From: Tenacibaculum singaporense
GTDB taxonomy: Bacteria; Bacteroidota; Bacteroidia; Flavobacteriales; Flavobacteriaceae
Direction of reading: 5' to 3'
NCBI RefSeq assembly: GCF_003867015.1
Contig: NZ_CP032548.1
Coordinates: 62,001 to 126,000, forward strand
Length of the DNA: 64,000 nt
Positions 1 through 9,728 of this stretch are shown here, in pieces. A program made the position numbers and the translations under genes. Each line of letters starts with the position of its first letter. Position 1 is the stretch's first letter. Under the pieces are notes generated by a model. It did no database searches. It saw only the letters and a program-made list of their open reading frames with translations, and had not been told where the DNA came from.

Positions 1-1
1 C

Positions 2-2185
2 GATATTTGGAAACAATACATTGCTGAAGATCGTATCTTAATGGGTAACAAAAAAGATAACTTCTGGGAAATGGGTGAGCAAGGTCCTTGTGGTCCGTGT
101 TCTGAAATCCATGTAGATATTCGTTCTGCTGAAGAAAAGGCTAAAGTTGATGGGAAATCGTTAGTAAACGAAGATCACCCTCAGGTTGTTGAAATCTGGA
201 ACTTGGTATTCATGCAATACAATCGTAAAGCTGATGGTTCTTTAGTTGAACTTCCTGCGAAACATATCGATACTGGTATGGGATTTGAACGTTTATGTAT
301 GGTGTTACAAGGTGTTCAATCTAACTACGATACTGACGTATTTACTCCTTTAATTCGTGAAGTTGAAACAATTACTGGTGCTAAGTACGGAAAAGATGAA
401 AAAATTGACATTGCTATTCGTGTAATTGCCGACCACGTTCGTGCTGTTGCTTTTGCGATTGCAGATGGTCAATTACCAAGTAATAATGGTGCTGGTTATG
501 TAATTCGTCGTATTTTACGTCGTGCTATTCGTTACGGATTTACTTTCTTAAACCAAAAAGAGCCTTTTATTTATAAGTTAGTAGAAACTTTAGCATACCA
601 AATGGGAGGCGCATTCCCTGAAATTAGAAAACAAAATACTTTAGTACACAATGTTATTAAGGAAGAAGAAACTTCTTTCTTACGTACATTAGATCAAGGA
701 TTATTATTATTAGATCAAGTTATTGCAACCACTAATGGTAAAACTGTTTCTGGTAAACGTGCTTTTGAATTATATGACACTTACGGATTCCCTCTTGATT
801 TAACACAGTTAATTGCTCGTGAAAAGGGGTATGAAATTAATGAAGAGGAATTTAATGCTGGTATGAAAGCTCAAAAAGAACGTTCTCGTGCAGCTTCTGC
901 TAGTGAAACGGGTGATTGGGTTACTTTATTAGATGATGATGTTGAAGAGTTTATCGGTTACGACATATTAACCACTAATGTAAAACTAACTCGCTACAGA
1001 AAAGTTAGTACCAAAAAAGGAGGTGACCAATATCAACTGGTATTCAACATGACTCCTTTTTATCCAGAAGGTGGTGGACAGGTTGGTGACAAAGGATATA
1101 TTGAATCTCCTAATGGTGATATTATTTATGTGCTTGATACCAAAAAAGAGAACAATGTTATCATTCATTTCACAAAGAATTTACCTAAAAACTTACACGA
1201 AACTTTTAAAGCTGTTGTAAATAAAGAACATAGAAGTTTAGCGGCTAGTAACCACTCGGCTACCCACTTATTACACCAAGCGTTACGTACTATTTTAGGA
1301 GACCATGTAGAACAAAAAGGTTCGTTGGTTAGTCCTGATTATTTACGTTTTGACTTTTCTCACTTCTCTAAAGTAGACAATGATCAACTAGAGGCTGTTG
1401 AAGAGTTTGTAAACGCTCGTATTCGTGAAAACCTTCCATTACAAGAGCAAAGAAATATCCCAATGCAACAAGCTATTGACGAAGGTGCTGTAGCTTTATT
1501 TGGTGAAAAATATGGTGATAGTGTTCGTACCATTCGTTTTGGACAATCAATGGAATTATGTGGAGGTACGCACGTACAACAAACTGGTGATATTTGGTAT
1601 TTCAAAATAAAATCGGAAGGTGCTGTTGCTGCAGGAATTAGAAGAATCGAAGCAATTACCAATGTTGCTGTTGGTGATTACTTTGAAGATGTTGAGCGTA
1701 ACTACGATGCTGTAAAACAATTATTGAAAAACCCTAAAGATGTTGCTAAATCTGTGAGTAGTTTACAAGATGAAAATGCTGCTTTAAAAAAGCAAGTTGA
1801 GCAACTATTAAAAGATAAAGCTAAAAACATGAAAGGCGAACTTAAAAACCAATTACAAGAAGTAAATGGAGTTCAGTTTTTAGCAACAAAAGTAGATTTA
1901 GATCCTAACAGTATTAAAAACTTATTATTTGAGTTAGGTGGAGAAATTAACAATTTATTTGTGGTATTTGCCACTGCTCCTTCTGCTGAAAAGGCTATGT
2001 TAACTTGTTATATTTCTAAAGAGTTAGCTAATGAAAAAGGCTATGATGCTGGTAAAGTTGTTAGAGAATTAGGAAAACTAATCCACGGTGGTGGTGGTGG
2101 ACAAAATTTCTTTGCAACTGCTGGTGGTAAAAACCCTGGTGGAATTCCAAAGGCATTAGAGAGAGCTAAAGATTATATCGCTTAA
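2..2185 (+). CDS. alaS: Alanyl-tRNA synthetase (5' end outside window)
   Basis: Class II synthetase that charges tRNA-Ala and hydrolyses mischarged Ser/Gly-tRNA-Ala. The frame is open from base 2, ahead of the first ATG at 41, so the gene starts upstream of the window; about 727 of the usual ~870 residues are visible. In order one sees the end of the catalytic core with a class II motif 3 (GMGFERL), the tRNA-recognition region, the editing domain with its metal-binding HxxxH (NHSATH) and CGGTH, a coiled stretch, and the C-Ala domain with a glycine run (GGGGGQ) near the C-terminus. It converges on the photolyase gene and shares a hairpin terminator with it. Confidence 0.97.
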   Translation, partial: DIWKQYIAEDRILMGNKKDNFWEMGEQGPCGPCSEIHVDIRSAEEKAKVDGKSLVNEDHPQVVEIWNLVFMQYNRKADGSLVELPAKHIDTGMGFERLCMVLQGVQSNYDTDVFTPLIREVETITGAKYGKDEKIDIAIRVIADHVRAVAFAIADGQLPSNNGAGYVIRRILRRAIRYGFTFLNQKEPFIYKLVETLAYQMGGAFPEIRKQNTLVHNVIKEEETSFLRTLDQGLLLLDQVIATTNGKTVSGKRAFELYDTYGFPLDLTQLIAREKGYEINEEEFNAGMKAQKERSRAASASETGDWVTLLDDDVEEFIGYDILTTNVKLTRYRKVSTKKGGDQYQLVFNMTPFYPEGGGQVGDKGYIESPNGDIIYVLDTKKENNVIIHFTKNLPKNLHETFKAVVNKEHRSLAASNHSATHLLHQALRTILGDHVEQKGSLVSPDYLRFDFSHFSKVDNDQLEAVEEFVNARIRENLPLQEQRNIPMQQAIDEGAVALFGEKYGDSVRTIRFGQSMELCGGTHVQQTGDIWYFKIKSEGAVAAGIRRIEAITNVAVGDYFEDVERNYDAVKQLLKNPKDVAKSVSSLQDENAALKKQVEQLLKDKAKNMKGELKNQLQEVNGVQFLATKVDLDPNSIKNLLFELGGEINNLFVVFATAPSAEKAMLTCYISKELANEKGYDAGKVVRELGKLIHGGGGGQNFFATAGGKNPGGIPKALERAKDYIA

Positions 2186-2193
2186 TACATACT

Positions 2194-2227
2194 AAAAAAG
2201 GTTCAGAAAATTCTGAACCTTTTTTTT
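2194..2227. terminator. Bidirectional intrinsic terminator between alaS and phr
   Basis: The stem GGTTCAGAA / TTCTGAACC is flanked by six A on the left and eight T on the right, so it can work on both strands. It would end alaS on the plus strand and the long light-stress operon on the minus strand. The phr stop codon sits inside its T-run. Confidence 0.9.
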
Positions 2228-3512
2228 ATTCTAGTGCTTTTTTATACGTACTTATCGCTCGTTCTCTAGCTAATTTATGTTCTACCATAGGTTGTGGGTA
2301 GGTTAGCTCATCAAAGTCTTTTACCCATTTTCTAACATACTGTAAATCTTTATCAAACTTTTTTAATTGAGATTCTGGATTGAATACTCTAAAATACGGA
2401 GCTGCATCGCAACCCGTACCTGCTGCCCATTGCCAATTTCCGTTATTTGCTGACAGGTCATAATCCAACAGCTTTTCTGCAAAGTAAGCTTCTCCCCAAC
2501 GCCAATCAATCAATAAATGTTTGCATAAAAACCCAGCGGTTATCATACGTACTCTGTTGTGCATGTATCCAGTTTTATTTAACTCTCGCATGCCTGCATC
2601 AACCATTGGATACCCTGTTTTACCTTCACACCATTTTTTAAATTCTTCTTCATTATTTCTCCAAGGAACAGCGTCATACTTTTGTTTGAAGTTTTGAGTA
2701 ACTACTTTCGGAAAATGATATAAAATCTGCATGAAAAACTCACGCCAAATCAGCTCACTTAAAAAAGTTTGGTTGGTTTTTAAAGCAAAACGGACCATTT
2801 TTCGAGTACTTACCAATCCGAAACGCAGGTATGGTGACAAGTATGAAGTTTTATCTTCAGCAGGAAAATCTCTCACCTCATCATATTCCTCTAAATTAGA
2901 TAGGTTGTATGGTTTTACTTTAATCGTACTTTTTTCAAAACCTATGAAAGCTAATAATGGAAATTCAGATGAAAACTGATAAAAATCAGTAAAATCTATC
3001 ACAAAGTCCTGTATATCTTTCTTTTCAGAGAAGTTTTGTAACCATTTGTTTTTATAGGGAGTAAAAACTGTGTACGGAGTTCCATCATTCTTTACAACTT
3101 CGTTTTCTTCAAAAATTACTTGATCTTTAAAAGCATTAAATCTTATTCCTTTTGATGCTAAAAAGTCGGCTACTTCCTTATCTCTTTTAATTGCATAAGG
3201 TTCATAATCTTTATTTGTATAAACTGCTTCAATTGTATATTCTTCTGTTAGTTTTTTCCAAATTGCTAACGGTTTTCCTTTTTTAACTAAGAGAGATGAT
3301 TGATGCTTTTTCAGCTCCTCATCTAGGTTTTGTAAGGTTTCGTAAATAAAAGTTACTCGCGCATCATTCTTAGGAAGGTTTTCTAAAATATCTTCATCAA
3401 AAATAAATAACGGAACTACTTTATTTCCTGATTGTAGCGCTTCATGTAGTCCTTTGTTATCTTCTAAACGTAAATCTCGACGAAACCAAAAAATCGATAC
3501 TTTATCTTCCAT
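2226..3512 (-). CDS. phrB: Deoxyribodipyrimidine photolyase (cryptochrome/photolyase family)
   Basis: Flavoprotein that repairs UV-induced pyrimidine dimers with light. The 428 residues match class I photolyases in length. The N-terminal antenna domain starts with FWFRRDLRLEDN (8-19). The FAD domain carries LRFGLVS, a WREFF block, GYPMVDAGMREL and the NNGNWQWAAGTG segment, and the C-terminus has the YPQP-VEHK block also found in E. coli PhrB. It is the last gene of a long minus-strand operon and overlaps the SRPBCC gene by 11 nt, which suggests translational coupling. A cryptochrome-type photoreceptor role cannot be excluded by sequence alone, but CPD repair is the likeliest function. Confidence 0.93.
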   Translation of the reverse strand: MEDKVSIFWFRRDLRLEDNKGLHEALQSGNKVVPLFIFDEDILENLPKNDARVTFIYETLQNLDEELKKHQSSLLVKKGKPLAIWKKLTEEYTIEAVYTNKDYEPYAIKRDKEVADFLASKGIRFNAFKDQVIFEENEVVKNDGTPYTVFTPYKNKWLQNFSEKKDIQDFVIDFTDFYQFSSEFPLLAFIGFEKSTIKVKPYNLSNLEEYDEVRDFPAEDKTSYLSPYLRFGLVSTRKMVRFALKTNQTFLSELIWREFFMQILYHFPKVVTQNFKQKYDAVPWRNNEEEFKKWCEGKTGYPMVDAGMRELNKTGYMHNRVRMITAGFLCKHLLIDWRWGEAYFAEKLLDYDLSANNGNWQWAAGTGCDAAPYFRVFNPESQLKKFDKDLQYVRKWVKDFDELTYPQPMVEHKLARERAISTYKKALE

Positions 3513-3987
3513 TAAATAATTTTTCTAACGTACTATAACGGTGTTTAAAAATTCCTTTTAACTGCCTTTTTATAAAGATTGATTGGGCGATATGCCCTAA
3601 AAAACCAAAAGGTATTTTGTATGAAATTTTGTCTTTCATTAACGTTTTTCCTTCTGGCAACTCTTCAAACCAATGCTCATGATGCCACATTGCATAAGGA
3701 CCAAATCGCTGTTCATCTATAAAAAACTGTTGTTCTTTTACTTGAGTAATTTCTGTTACCCAATTTGATTTTACCCCAGGCAGGATTCCTACTTTGTAAG
3801 TGATAATTTGTCCCGCATACGCTTTTTTATTAACCTCAGAAGTAATTTGAAACCCCATATGTGAAGGGGTTATTTTTTGCAAATTTTCTGGAGCACTGAA
3901 AAAGTCCCACGCTTTTTCTAATGGAACGTTTAATGTTTGCTCAGTGGATAAGGTATAAATACCCGAATGTTTTTTGAAATGAATCAT
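3502..3987 (-). CDS. SRPBCC-fold (START-like) ligand-binding protein
   Basis: 161-residue protein of the SRPBCC/polyketide-cyclase-like superfamily, whose fold forms a deep hydrophobic pocket. Visible family features are the opening beta strand (TLSTEQTLNVPLEKAW), the FSAPENLQKITP helix, a central WVTEITQV strand and the C-terminal long helix ending in a basic tail. No signal peptide is seen, so it should be cytoplasmic. It is wedged between gpx (TAATG stop/start overlap) and phr (11-nt overlap). The ligand is unknown; a pigment, lipid or quinone would suit the context. Confidence 0.85.
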   Translation of the reverse strand: MIHFKKHSGIYTLSTEQTLNVPLEKAWDFFSAPENLQKITPSHMGFQITSEVNKKAYAGQIITYKVGILPGVKSNWVTEITQVKEQQFFIDEQRFGPYAMWHHEHWFEELPEGKTLMKDKISYKIPFGFLGHIAQSIFIKRQLKGIFKHRYSTLEKLFNGR

Positions 3988-4529
3988 TATAACAGTTTGG
4001 TGATTTTCTTGCTCATTGGCTTTGTGATTGAATAAAAAACATCAACTAACCTTCCTTCTTCATCTACCAAATATTTTTGAAAATTCCATTTTACTGAAGA
4101 ACTCATTTTTCCATTTTTCTCTTTTTCTGTTAACCATTGATATAACGGGTGTTGATTTTCTCCTTTAACCTCAATTTTTTCTGTCATAGGAAAATCTACT
4201 CCATAGGTTACACTACAAAACGATTGAATTTCTTTTATTGTTCCTGGTTCTTGTCCTCCAAACTGGTTACATGGTAAACCTACAATTACTAACTTATCTT
4301 TATGTTTTGAGTACAGTTCTTGTAAACCTTCATACTGATTTGTAAAACCACATTTTGATGCTACATTTACAAATAATATTTTCTTTCCTTTGAATTGATG
4401 AAGATCTAGATTATCTCCATTAATACCTTCAATTTTTATATCGTATAACGATTCTTTAGGCTCCACGGTTTGTGCTTTGCCTGAAAAACTAAATAATGCC
4501 ATGATTAAGAATATTTTTACTATGTTCAT
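3987..4529 (-). CDS. gpx: Glutathione peroxidase family protein, exported
   Basis: Thiol peroxidase of the GPx family that reduces hydroperoxides, probably with thioredoxin as donor as in most bacterial cysteine GPx. The catalytic residues are visible: peroxidatic Cys60 in NVASKCG, Gln93 in FGGQEPG, and Trp148-Asn149 in KWNF. Cys87 in LPCNQF is the usual resolving-Cys candidate. A hydrophobic N-terminus of about 19 residues ending in GKAQ looks like a signal peptide, which would place it in the periplasm. It lies 1 nt after the CIA30 gene in the light-stress operon and is likely aimed at peroxidised membrane lipids. Confidence 0.92.
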   Translation of the reverse strand: MNIVKIFLIMALFSFSGKAQTVEPKESLYDIKIEGINGDNLDLHQFKGKKILFVNVASKCGFTNQYEGLQELYSKHKDKLVIVGLPCNQFGGQEPGTIKEIQSFCSVTYGVDFPMTEKIEVKGENQHPLYQWLTEKEKNGKMSSSVKWNFQKYLVDEEGRLVDVFYSITKPMSKKITKLL

Positions 4530-4530
4530 T

Positions 4531-5052
4531 TTATTGAATTGCTATTTTTATGATTTCTAACAAAAAGTCTTCGTCTTTTTTATTTCCTATTAAAACTGCT
4601 ACTTCTTTTATTTGGTTAGCAGAAAAATTACCAAAGTTTAACTTTCTACCTCTAAAAGCAGGATAAAACCCTTTTAGTGGTAATACAATTTCTTGTTCTT
4701 GTGTATTGGTTCTGAATGCTTGCACATAAGAATAACGTTGAGATTCGTCTGACTTTAATCGTAATTGATATTGCTTATCATCTCCTTTTACTCTTAATAC
4801 AACCTTTGAGTGTTTGTTTAAATTTATGGCTGTTGGCATTCTCGTCATAGCAAATCCACCATTATTCTCAGTTGAAACTCTTCCTGAGAAAACAAGATTC
4901 CCTTCATCATTAATCTTAACGGATGAATTAGAAACACCGCCCATTACAGTATCGTTAGTGATATACCACTTTTGTGTGTTGTTATCTTTGTCAAAAATTA
5001 TAATTTCATCATTCAAACACATAAGAAAACTTAGAATTAAAAACCATTTCAT
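4531..5052 (-). CDS. CIA30-like protein (NADH dehydrogenase assembly factor 30 family)
   Basis: 173-residue protein with the CIA30 beta-sandwich signature: W-x-NDTVMGGVS near residues 28-42, then GFAMTRMP and a C-terminal strand repeat ending in a GNKKDE turn. In eukaryotes CIA30 helps assemble respiratory complex I; bacterial members are mostly uncharacterised carbohydrate-binding-like sandwiches. The N-terminus (MKWFLILSFLMCLN) is a short hydrophobic segment that may be a signal peptide. The 3-nt gap to the SDR gene and 1-nt gap to gpx show co-transcription. The role in the operon is unknown. Confidence 0.82.
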   Translation of the reverse strand: MKWFLILSFLMCLNDEIIIFDKDNNTQKWYITNDTVMGGVSNSSVKINDEGNLVFSGRVSTENNGGFAMTRMPTAINLNKHSKVVLRVKGDDKQYQLRLKSDESQRYSYVQAFRTNTQEQEIVLPLKGFYPAFRGRKLNFGNFSANQIKEVAVLIGNKKDEDFLLEIIKIAIQ

Positions 5053-5055
5053 TTT

Positions 5056-5733
5056 CTACATTTTTACACTTACAATTCCAGCATCAATGGGAATTATTTG
5101 TCCTGTCATTGACGCAGCTGCGTCTGAAAGTAAAAAGGTAGCTACCCCTGCTACTTCTTCTGCTTTTAAATATTTTTTTAACGGATGTCTATTTTGTAAA
5201 CTTTCTTGTTGTTTTTCATTTCGTAATAAACGAGCTGCTAAAGGTGTATCTGTTACCGTAGGAGCAATTGCATTGAATCGGATTTTAGTTGCATATTCTG
5301 CCGCTAGCGATTTTGTAAGTCCTTCTATTGCCGATTTACTTGTTGCAATACTTGCATGAAAAGGCATTCCTAAAAACGAAGCTACAGTACTAAACAACAC
5401 AACGCTTCCGTTATTTTTTGCTAACGAGCTTTCGTAAGCTTTTAAAGTTTTAATTGCTCCTATTACGTTTATTTCAAAATCAGATTGAAAGTCTTCTAAT
5501 TTTAATCTTGAAAAGGATTTTAGGTTGATACTTCCTGGGCAATAAACTAATCCATGAACTTCTTCTAATTCTGGAAGTTCATCTTTGGTAACATCACATG
5601 TATAATGTTTTATATTTTCATGAGTTTCAGGTACTGTTCTACTAATATTTATAATGATATGTGAATCTTTTAATTTATTAATAATAGCTTTTCCTATACC
5701 ACTACTCCCTCCTACTACTACAATTGTTTTCAT
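5056..5733 (-). CDS. SDR-family protein lacking the catalytic tyrosine
   Basis: 225-residue Rossmann-fold protein of the classical short-chain dehydrogenase type. The cofactor motif is intact (VGGSSGIGK, 8-15), as are Asn89 and Ser115. In the YxxxK motif the Tyr is replaced by Ile129 (context HASIATSK, Lys133 kept), confirmed from the codon ATT. It could use another proton donor, act on a different chemistry, or be a binding protein. It lies 2 nt after the DUF2867 gene and 3 nt before the CIA30 gene. Similar SDR genes occur near photolyase genes in singlet-oxygen and light regulons of other bacteria. Confidence 0.85.
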   Translation of the reverse strand: MKTIVVVGGSSGIGKAIINKLKDSHIIINISRTVPETHENIKHYTCDVTKDELPELEEVHGLVYCPGSINLKSFSRLKLEDFQSDFEINVIGAIKTLKAYESSLAKNNGSVVLFSTVASFLGMPFHASIATSKSAIEGLTKSLAAEYATKIRFNAIAPTVTDTPLAARLLRNEKQQESLQNRHPLKKYLKAEEVAGVATFLLSDAAASMTGQIIPIDAGIVSVKM

Positions 5734-5735
5734 AC

Positions 5736-7154
5736 TTACGCTTTTACCAAATGATTAATCATTCCTTTAAATACAAATGCGTGAAAAGGTAAAACGGCAT
5801 ACCAGTACATTCTTCCCCAAATTCCTTTAGGTCTAAAAACTGCTCTTTGATATAATTTGTCTTTTACTATTTCAAACTCTAACCATGCTTCTCCAGGTAG
5901 TTTCATTTCAGCAAATAAAATCAACCGTTTACTTTTTTTATCTGCTAATAAGACTCTCCAAAAATCAAGCGGGTCTCCTGGTTCTAATTCTGTTGGGTGC
6001 CTTCTTCCTCTTCTTAAACCTACACCTCCAAAAAGTTTATCTACATATCCTCTTATCTTCCAAAGAAAATTGAATTTATACCATCCTGTTTCTCCTCCTA
6101 TACTCCAAATTTTATATAGTGTCTCTGTTTCATTTTGTACTTCTCTAACTCTAATATCTTTAAAACATCCGTATTGAGGTATTTGAATATGCTTTGCTAG
6201 TTGATCATGAAAAACACCACTACTCATAGCATCTTTCCAACTAGAAATTACTTCATTTTGTTCTATTTTTTGAAAAGCTAATGCTACCGCTTCTTTATAG
6301 GTTATTGGCATTACATTAAGTAACGTATTAATGTTGCTTGGTTTTGCAATTACTTCAACCTTCATACTATCTACTAAGGCTTGTGCTAGATTAAAAGAGG
6401 TTGATGTTACAAAATACAACCAATAGGAAGACAGCTTTGGTGTTAAAACTGGGAGTGTGTAAATATATCTTTTAAAACCTCTTACCTCAGCAAACTGCAA
6501 TAACATTTCTTTATAGGTTAATATTTCAGGACCGCAGATATCAAAAGATTTATTGTGGGTTTCTTTAACCTGTAAACTATTTTCTAAAAAAGCTAATACG
6601 TCTCTAATCGCAATAGGTTGAGTTTTTGTTTTTAGCCATTTAGGAGTTACCATTACTGGAAGTTTTTCTACGATATCTCTTATAATTTCAAAAGAAGCAC
6701 TTCCGCTTCCTACAATAATTCCTGCTCTAAAGGTTGTTAATGCATAACTGTTTGATTGCAGCTTTTTTTCTACTTCGTATCTTGACTGTAAATGTTTAGA
6801 TAATGAGTTATCATTTACAATTCCACTTAAGTACACCACTTGTTTGCAGTTGGTGAGTTCTATCAAACTTTTAAAGTTCTCTGCACAGGTTAACTCTAAG
6901 TTTTTAAAGTTTTCTGATGTTGTAGCCATCGAGTGTATTAAATAATACGCTGCATCAATATCTTTTGGAAAACTTGTATTTTCTATATTTAAAAAATCAA
7001 CTTTTATAAAAGTAACATTCGGATTGTTTTCAAACTCATCTGGTATTCTATCTAAATCACGAACACAACAAACTAACTGATGATTACTTTCCAGTAACCT
7101 AACAATTAATCGTTTCCCTATATAACCTGTTGTGCCTGTAACTAAGATTTTCAT
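5736..7154 (-). CDS. NAD(P)-binding epimerase-like protein with DUF2867 C-terminal domain
   Basis: 472 residues in two parts. The N-terminal ~290 residues form an atypical SDR/NmrA-like Rossmann domain (VTGTTGYIGKRL at 4-15, then AYYLIHSM, VVYLSGIV and a FRAGIIVGSGSASF segment). The C-terminal ~150 residues match DUF2867 (WYKFNFLWKIRGYVD, GGVGLRRGRR, DFWRVL). This architecture recurs in light-induced gene clusters with photolyases and carotenoid genes, but the reaction is unknown. The start ATG overlaps the flavin reductase stop by 4 nt. Confidence 0.88.
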   Translation of the reverse strand: MKILVTGTTGYIGKRLIVRLLESNHQLVCCVRDLDRIPDEFENNPNVTFIKVDFLNIENTSFPKDIDAAYYLIHSMATTSENFKNLELTCAENFKSLIELTNCKQVVYLSGIVNDNSLSKHLQSRYEVEKKLQSNSYALTTFRAGIIVGSGSASFEIIRDIVEKLPVMVTPKWLKTKTQPIAIRDVLAFLENSLQVKETHNKSFDICGPEILTYKEMLLQFAEVRGFKRYIYTLPVLTPKLSSYWLYFVTSTSFNLAQALVDSMKVEVIAKPSNINTLLNVMPITYKEAVALAFQKIEQNEVISSWKDAMSSGVFHDQLAKHIQIPQYGCFKDIRVREVQNETETLYKIWSIGGETGWYKFNFLWKIRGYVDKLFGGVGLRRGRRHPTELEPGDPLDFWRVLLADKKSKRLILFAEMKLPGEAWLEFEIVKDKLYQRAVFRPKGIWGRMYWYAVLPFHAFVFKGMINHLVKA

Positions 7155-7765
7155 TCCTTTGGTCTTTGATATGATAATCTTGTATAATTTTCTGCAACCA
7201 TATAAGTGTCTAATCCATTAATGGCTGCTATTTTTTCTTCGGATAGATTTAAAAAACCATCTTCTGACAACATAGAGTCCTTAAAATACAAATCTGTTAC
7301 TTCACCTAACACTAAAATAGTTCCGTTAGCTTTTATATGATGCTCTTCTAAAAACTTCATTCCTATTTGTAAGGGTGACTCTGCTACAAATGGAGCATGG
7401 AAGTTATTTTTAAATTCTTCCGAAAGTGTTGTTTTATCAAATTCTGAAATTTCTGAAGGATATTTAGCCGAAGTATGATGCGCTTCCTCAATTATTGCTT
7501 CATTAATAGCGTTGATTGTATAATACCCTGTTTCTTTTATATTGTTATACGTATTCCTAACAACGGTTGTAGGACGTAATACAAACCCTAAAATTGCTGG
7601 ACTTGAACCATAATGCACCACCGAACTAAAAACTGCAACATTGGTTATGTTATCAAATGATTTTGTTGCAATAAGGTTTGCTGGTTTATAACCAGAAATG
7701 CTATTCATCAAATTTATTTTATACAGATGAGGAAACTCGTCTATTTGTTGACGTGTAATGTGCAT
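7151..7765 (-). CDS. Flavin reductase-like (FMN-binding split barrel) protein
   Basis: 204-residue protein of the flavin reductase-like family, FMN-binding split barrel fold. It shows the family's conserved blocks: NLIATKSFDNITNVAVFSS, PAILGFVLRP, VVRNTYNNI, and TGYYTINAI with EEAHHTSAKY after it. Relatives reduce FMN/FAD with NAD(P)H or act as flavoprotein oxygenase partners. It joins the ABC1 kinase gene by a TAATG stop/start overlap and the DUF2867 gene by 4 nt. It may supply reduced flavin to the oxidoreductases of this operon; that is inference. Confidence 0.87.
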   Translation of the reverse strand: MHITRQQIDEFPHLYKINLMNSISGYKPANLIATKSFDNITNVAVFSSVVHYGSSPAILGFVLRPTTVVRNTYNNIKETGYYTINAINEAIIEEAHHTSAKYPSEISEFDKTTLSEEFKNNFHAPFVAESPLQIGMKFLEEHHIKANGTILVLGEVTDLYFKDSMLSEDGFLNLSEEKIAAINGLDTYMVAENYTRLSYQRPKE

Positions 7766-9075
7766 TATATCGTATTAAAATTATTGATTTTTACCTTGTT
7801 TGCTTTTAAATCGTGCATTAGGTTATACAAACCAAAAAATGTTCGGTTGATATAAATAAAGTGTTTTGAACCTCTATTTCCATTCATCTTTTTAAGCTCG
7901 GTACTCTTGGCATATTTCTGACCCAAATCTGCTATTTTTCCGAAGAACTCCTCATCTGAAAAATCAAATTCTTCTTGCTGAAAAGGTTGTGTAAAAAGTG
8001 ATAACATTTCATAAAACAATGCTTTAAAAAAGGTTATTTCTTCAGGTGTATCGTCTTTTCTTAAGATTTCTAACTCATAGAGTTTACTTTCAAAAAAAGC
8101 TGGATTATCTATATTTTCTCTTTTTGCTAGTTCGAAATAAGGCACATAAAAACTTTCAGGAACTTCTTTCATACATCCAAAATCTATAACAATCAATTCA
8201 TTTGATTTGGATACTAAAAAATTCCCGGGATGCGGATCTGCATGCACTTTTTTTAGTTTGTGCATTTGATACATGTAAAAGTCCCACAAAGCTTGTCCTA
8301 GTTTATTTGCAATATCTTCAGGCTGCTCATTTTTAGTAAACTCTGACAGATGAACTCCATCCATCCAATCCATCGTTAAAATTCTATCTGATGACAAGTC
8401 TGTATAGTATTTTGGGAATTTTAAGTTTGGAATATGTTTACAAGCATTAGCTATTTCATTACTCTGTGCAAGTTCTAATTCGTAATTAGTTTCTTCCAAA
8501 AGCTTTTCTTCAACTTCTTTAAAATACTCATCTGAACCTTCTCCCTTAATGTTAAACATTTTCATCGCAATAGGTTTCACCATTGCTAAATCGGTTGAAA
8601 TACTATCAGCAACTCCAGGATATTGGATTTTTACAGCTAGTTCTTTTCCATCTTTAGTGGCTTTATGAACTTGTCCTATACTTGCTGCATTTACTGATTC
8701 TGCTGTAAACGTATCAAAAACTTCGTTCGGTGTTTTGTTGAAGTATTTTTTAAATGTTTTTGTCACTAAAGGTCCTGATAATGGCGGAACCGAAAACTGT
8801 GATAATGAGAATTTTTCTACATAAGCATTGGGTAAAATATTCTTTTCCATGCTTAGCATTTGTGCTACTTTTAATGCTGATCCTTTTAATTCTTTTAATC
8901 CATCGTAAATATCAGTAGCATTATCTTCATTGAGCTGTTTTTTTGCTTCCTCTTCTGATTTGGTAATTTTATTTCCGTAGTATTTAGCATAATTTACACC
9001 AACTTTTACTCCTGTTGAAACCAACTTGGTAGCTCGTTCTATTTTTGACGTAGGTATTCTGTTTAGGGTTTTCAT
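7765..9075 (-). CDS. ABC1/UbiB-family atypical protein kinase
   Basis: Member of the ABC1/ADCK/UbiB family, atypical kinases linked to quinone and isoprenoid-lipid metabolism. About 436 residues. Visible motifs are KGSALKVAQ (64-72, a KxAQ form of the family's KxGQ), the alanine-rich loop NAASIGQVH, the VAIK-like LAVKIQYPGV, the catalytic HADPHPGNF and the metal-binding VIDFG. I chose ATG 9075 over the upstream 9099 because it makes a 4-nt ATGA overlap with the TetR gene and matches the usual N-terminus (MKTLNRIPTSK). Its place among carotenoid and oxidative-stress genes suggests a role in isoprenoid lipid homeostasis. Confidence 0.9.
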   Translation of the reverse strand: MKTLNRIPTSKIERATKLVSTGVKVGVNYAKYYGNKITKSEEEAKKQLNEDNATDIYDGLKELKGSALKVAQMLSMEKNILPNAYVEKFSLSQFSVPPLSGPLVTKTFKKYFNKTPNEVFDTFTAESVNAASIGQVHKATKDGKELAVKIQYPGVADSISTDLAMVKPIAMKMFNIKGEGSDEYFKEVEEKLLEETNYELELAQSNEIANACKHIPNLKFPKYYTDLSSDRILTMDWMDGVHLSEFTKNEQPEDIANKLGQALWDFYMYQMHKLKKVHADPHPGNFLVSKSNELIVIDFGCMKEVPESFYVPYFELAKRENIDNPAFFESKLYELEILRKDDTPEEITFFKALFYEMLSLFTQPFQQEEFDFSDEEFFGKIADLGQKYAKSTELKKMNGNRGSKHFIYINRTFFGLYNLMHDLKANKVKINNFNTI

Positions 9076-9725
9076 CTCATTGGTGATTTTTCTTTCCACA
9101 AAAATTTCGCTAAATCAATCACACTTTTTACAGGTGCTATTTGTTGAATATCAAAACTAGCCTTTACTGACTTCTCTATAAAAAGATCTGTTTTCTCAAA
9201 GTTTAGCGACTCGTCTTCTACCCAAAATCTTAGAATGAGCAATAGCTGCATCCAATATCCTTCTGCAATGGTTTTATCTTGAATTTTATTGATTTTATCA
9301 TTTTTAAAATCAATTTTTTCAAGGCTTATTTCATTTACAAAATGAATAAACTCAGTACGCAGTTCTTGCAGTACTTTTAATTTCGAAAAATCTGTTTTTA
9401 TTCTTTTTAACTGCACCAACACATACGACCTGTTTACTGTCAACAATTCAAAAAAAGTAAAATAAAAGCTCAGTAATTTATCTTTTGGTGAATAGTCTTT
9501 ATAAGCTTCTGTTTTGTGTAGTAAATGAATGGTTTCTTTAGCGAAAATTCCAAAAACAGCTTTTTCTAAGCTTTCAAAGCTTGAAAAGTGTTTATAAAAT
9601 TCTGCTTCTTCAAAGTTATTTTCTTTCGCAAAAGAAAATATTGAATTCGGTTGACCTGATAATAGTACCGTATTCATGTACCATTCTATTATTTTTTCTT
9701 GTGTTATGTTCTTTTTTTTTGCCAT
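9072..9725 (-). CDS. TetR-family transcriptional regulator
   Basis: 217-residue regulator. The N-terminal ~60 residues form a TetR-type helix-turn-helix (TQEKIIEWYM ... IFSFAKENNF ... FYKHFSSFESLEKAVF). The C-terminal ligand-binding/dimer domain is all-helical and fits the TetR C-terminal domain seen in Bacteroidota. It is encoded inside the operon, 3 nt after tspO and with a 4-nt overlap to the ABC1 kinase gene. It may tune this operon or act on other stress genes. The ligand is unknown. Confidence 0.85.
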   Translation of the reverse strand: MAKKKNITQEKIIEWYMNTVLLSGQPNSIFSFAKENNFEEAEFYKHFSSFESLEKAVFGIFAKETIHLLHKTEAYKDYSPKDKLLSFYFTFFELLTVNRSYVLVQLKRIKTDFSKLKVLQELRTEFIHFVNEISLEKIDFKNDKINKIQDKTIAEGYWMQLLLILRFWVEDESLNFEKTDLFIEKSVKASFDIQQIAPVKSVIDLAKFLWKEKSPMR

Positions 9726-9728
9726 AGT

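Noticed and set aside
4814..5359. 181-codon open frame on the plus strand over the CIA30 and SDR genes
   Set aside because: It is antisense to two genes with clear families, and its translation has no recognisable motif.
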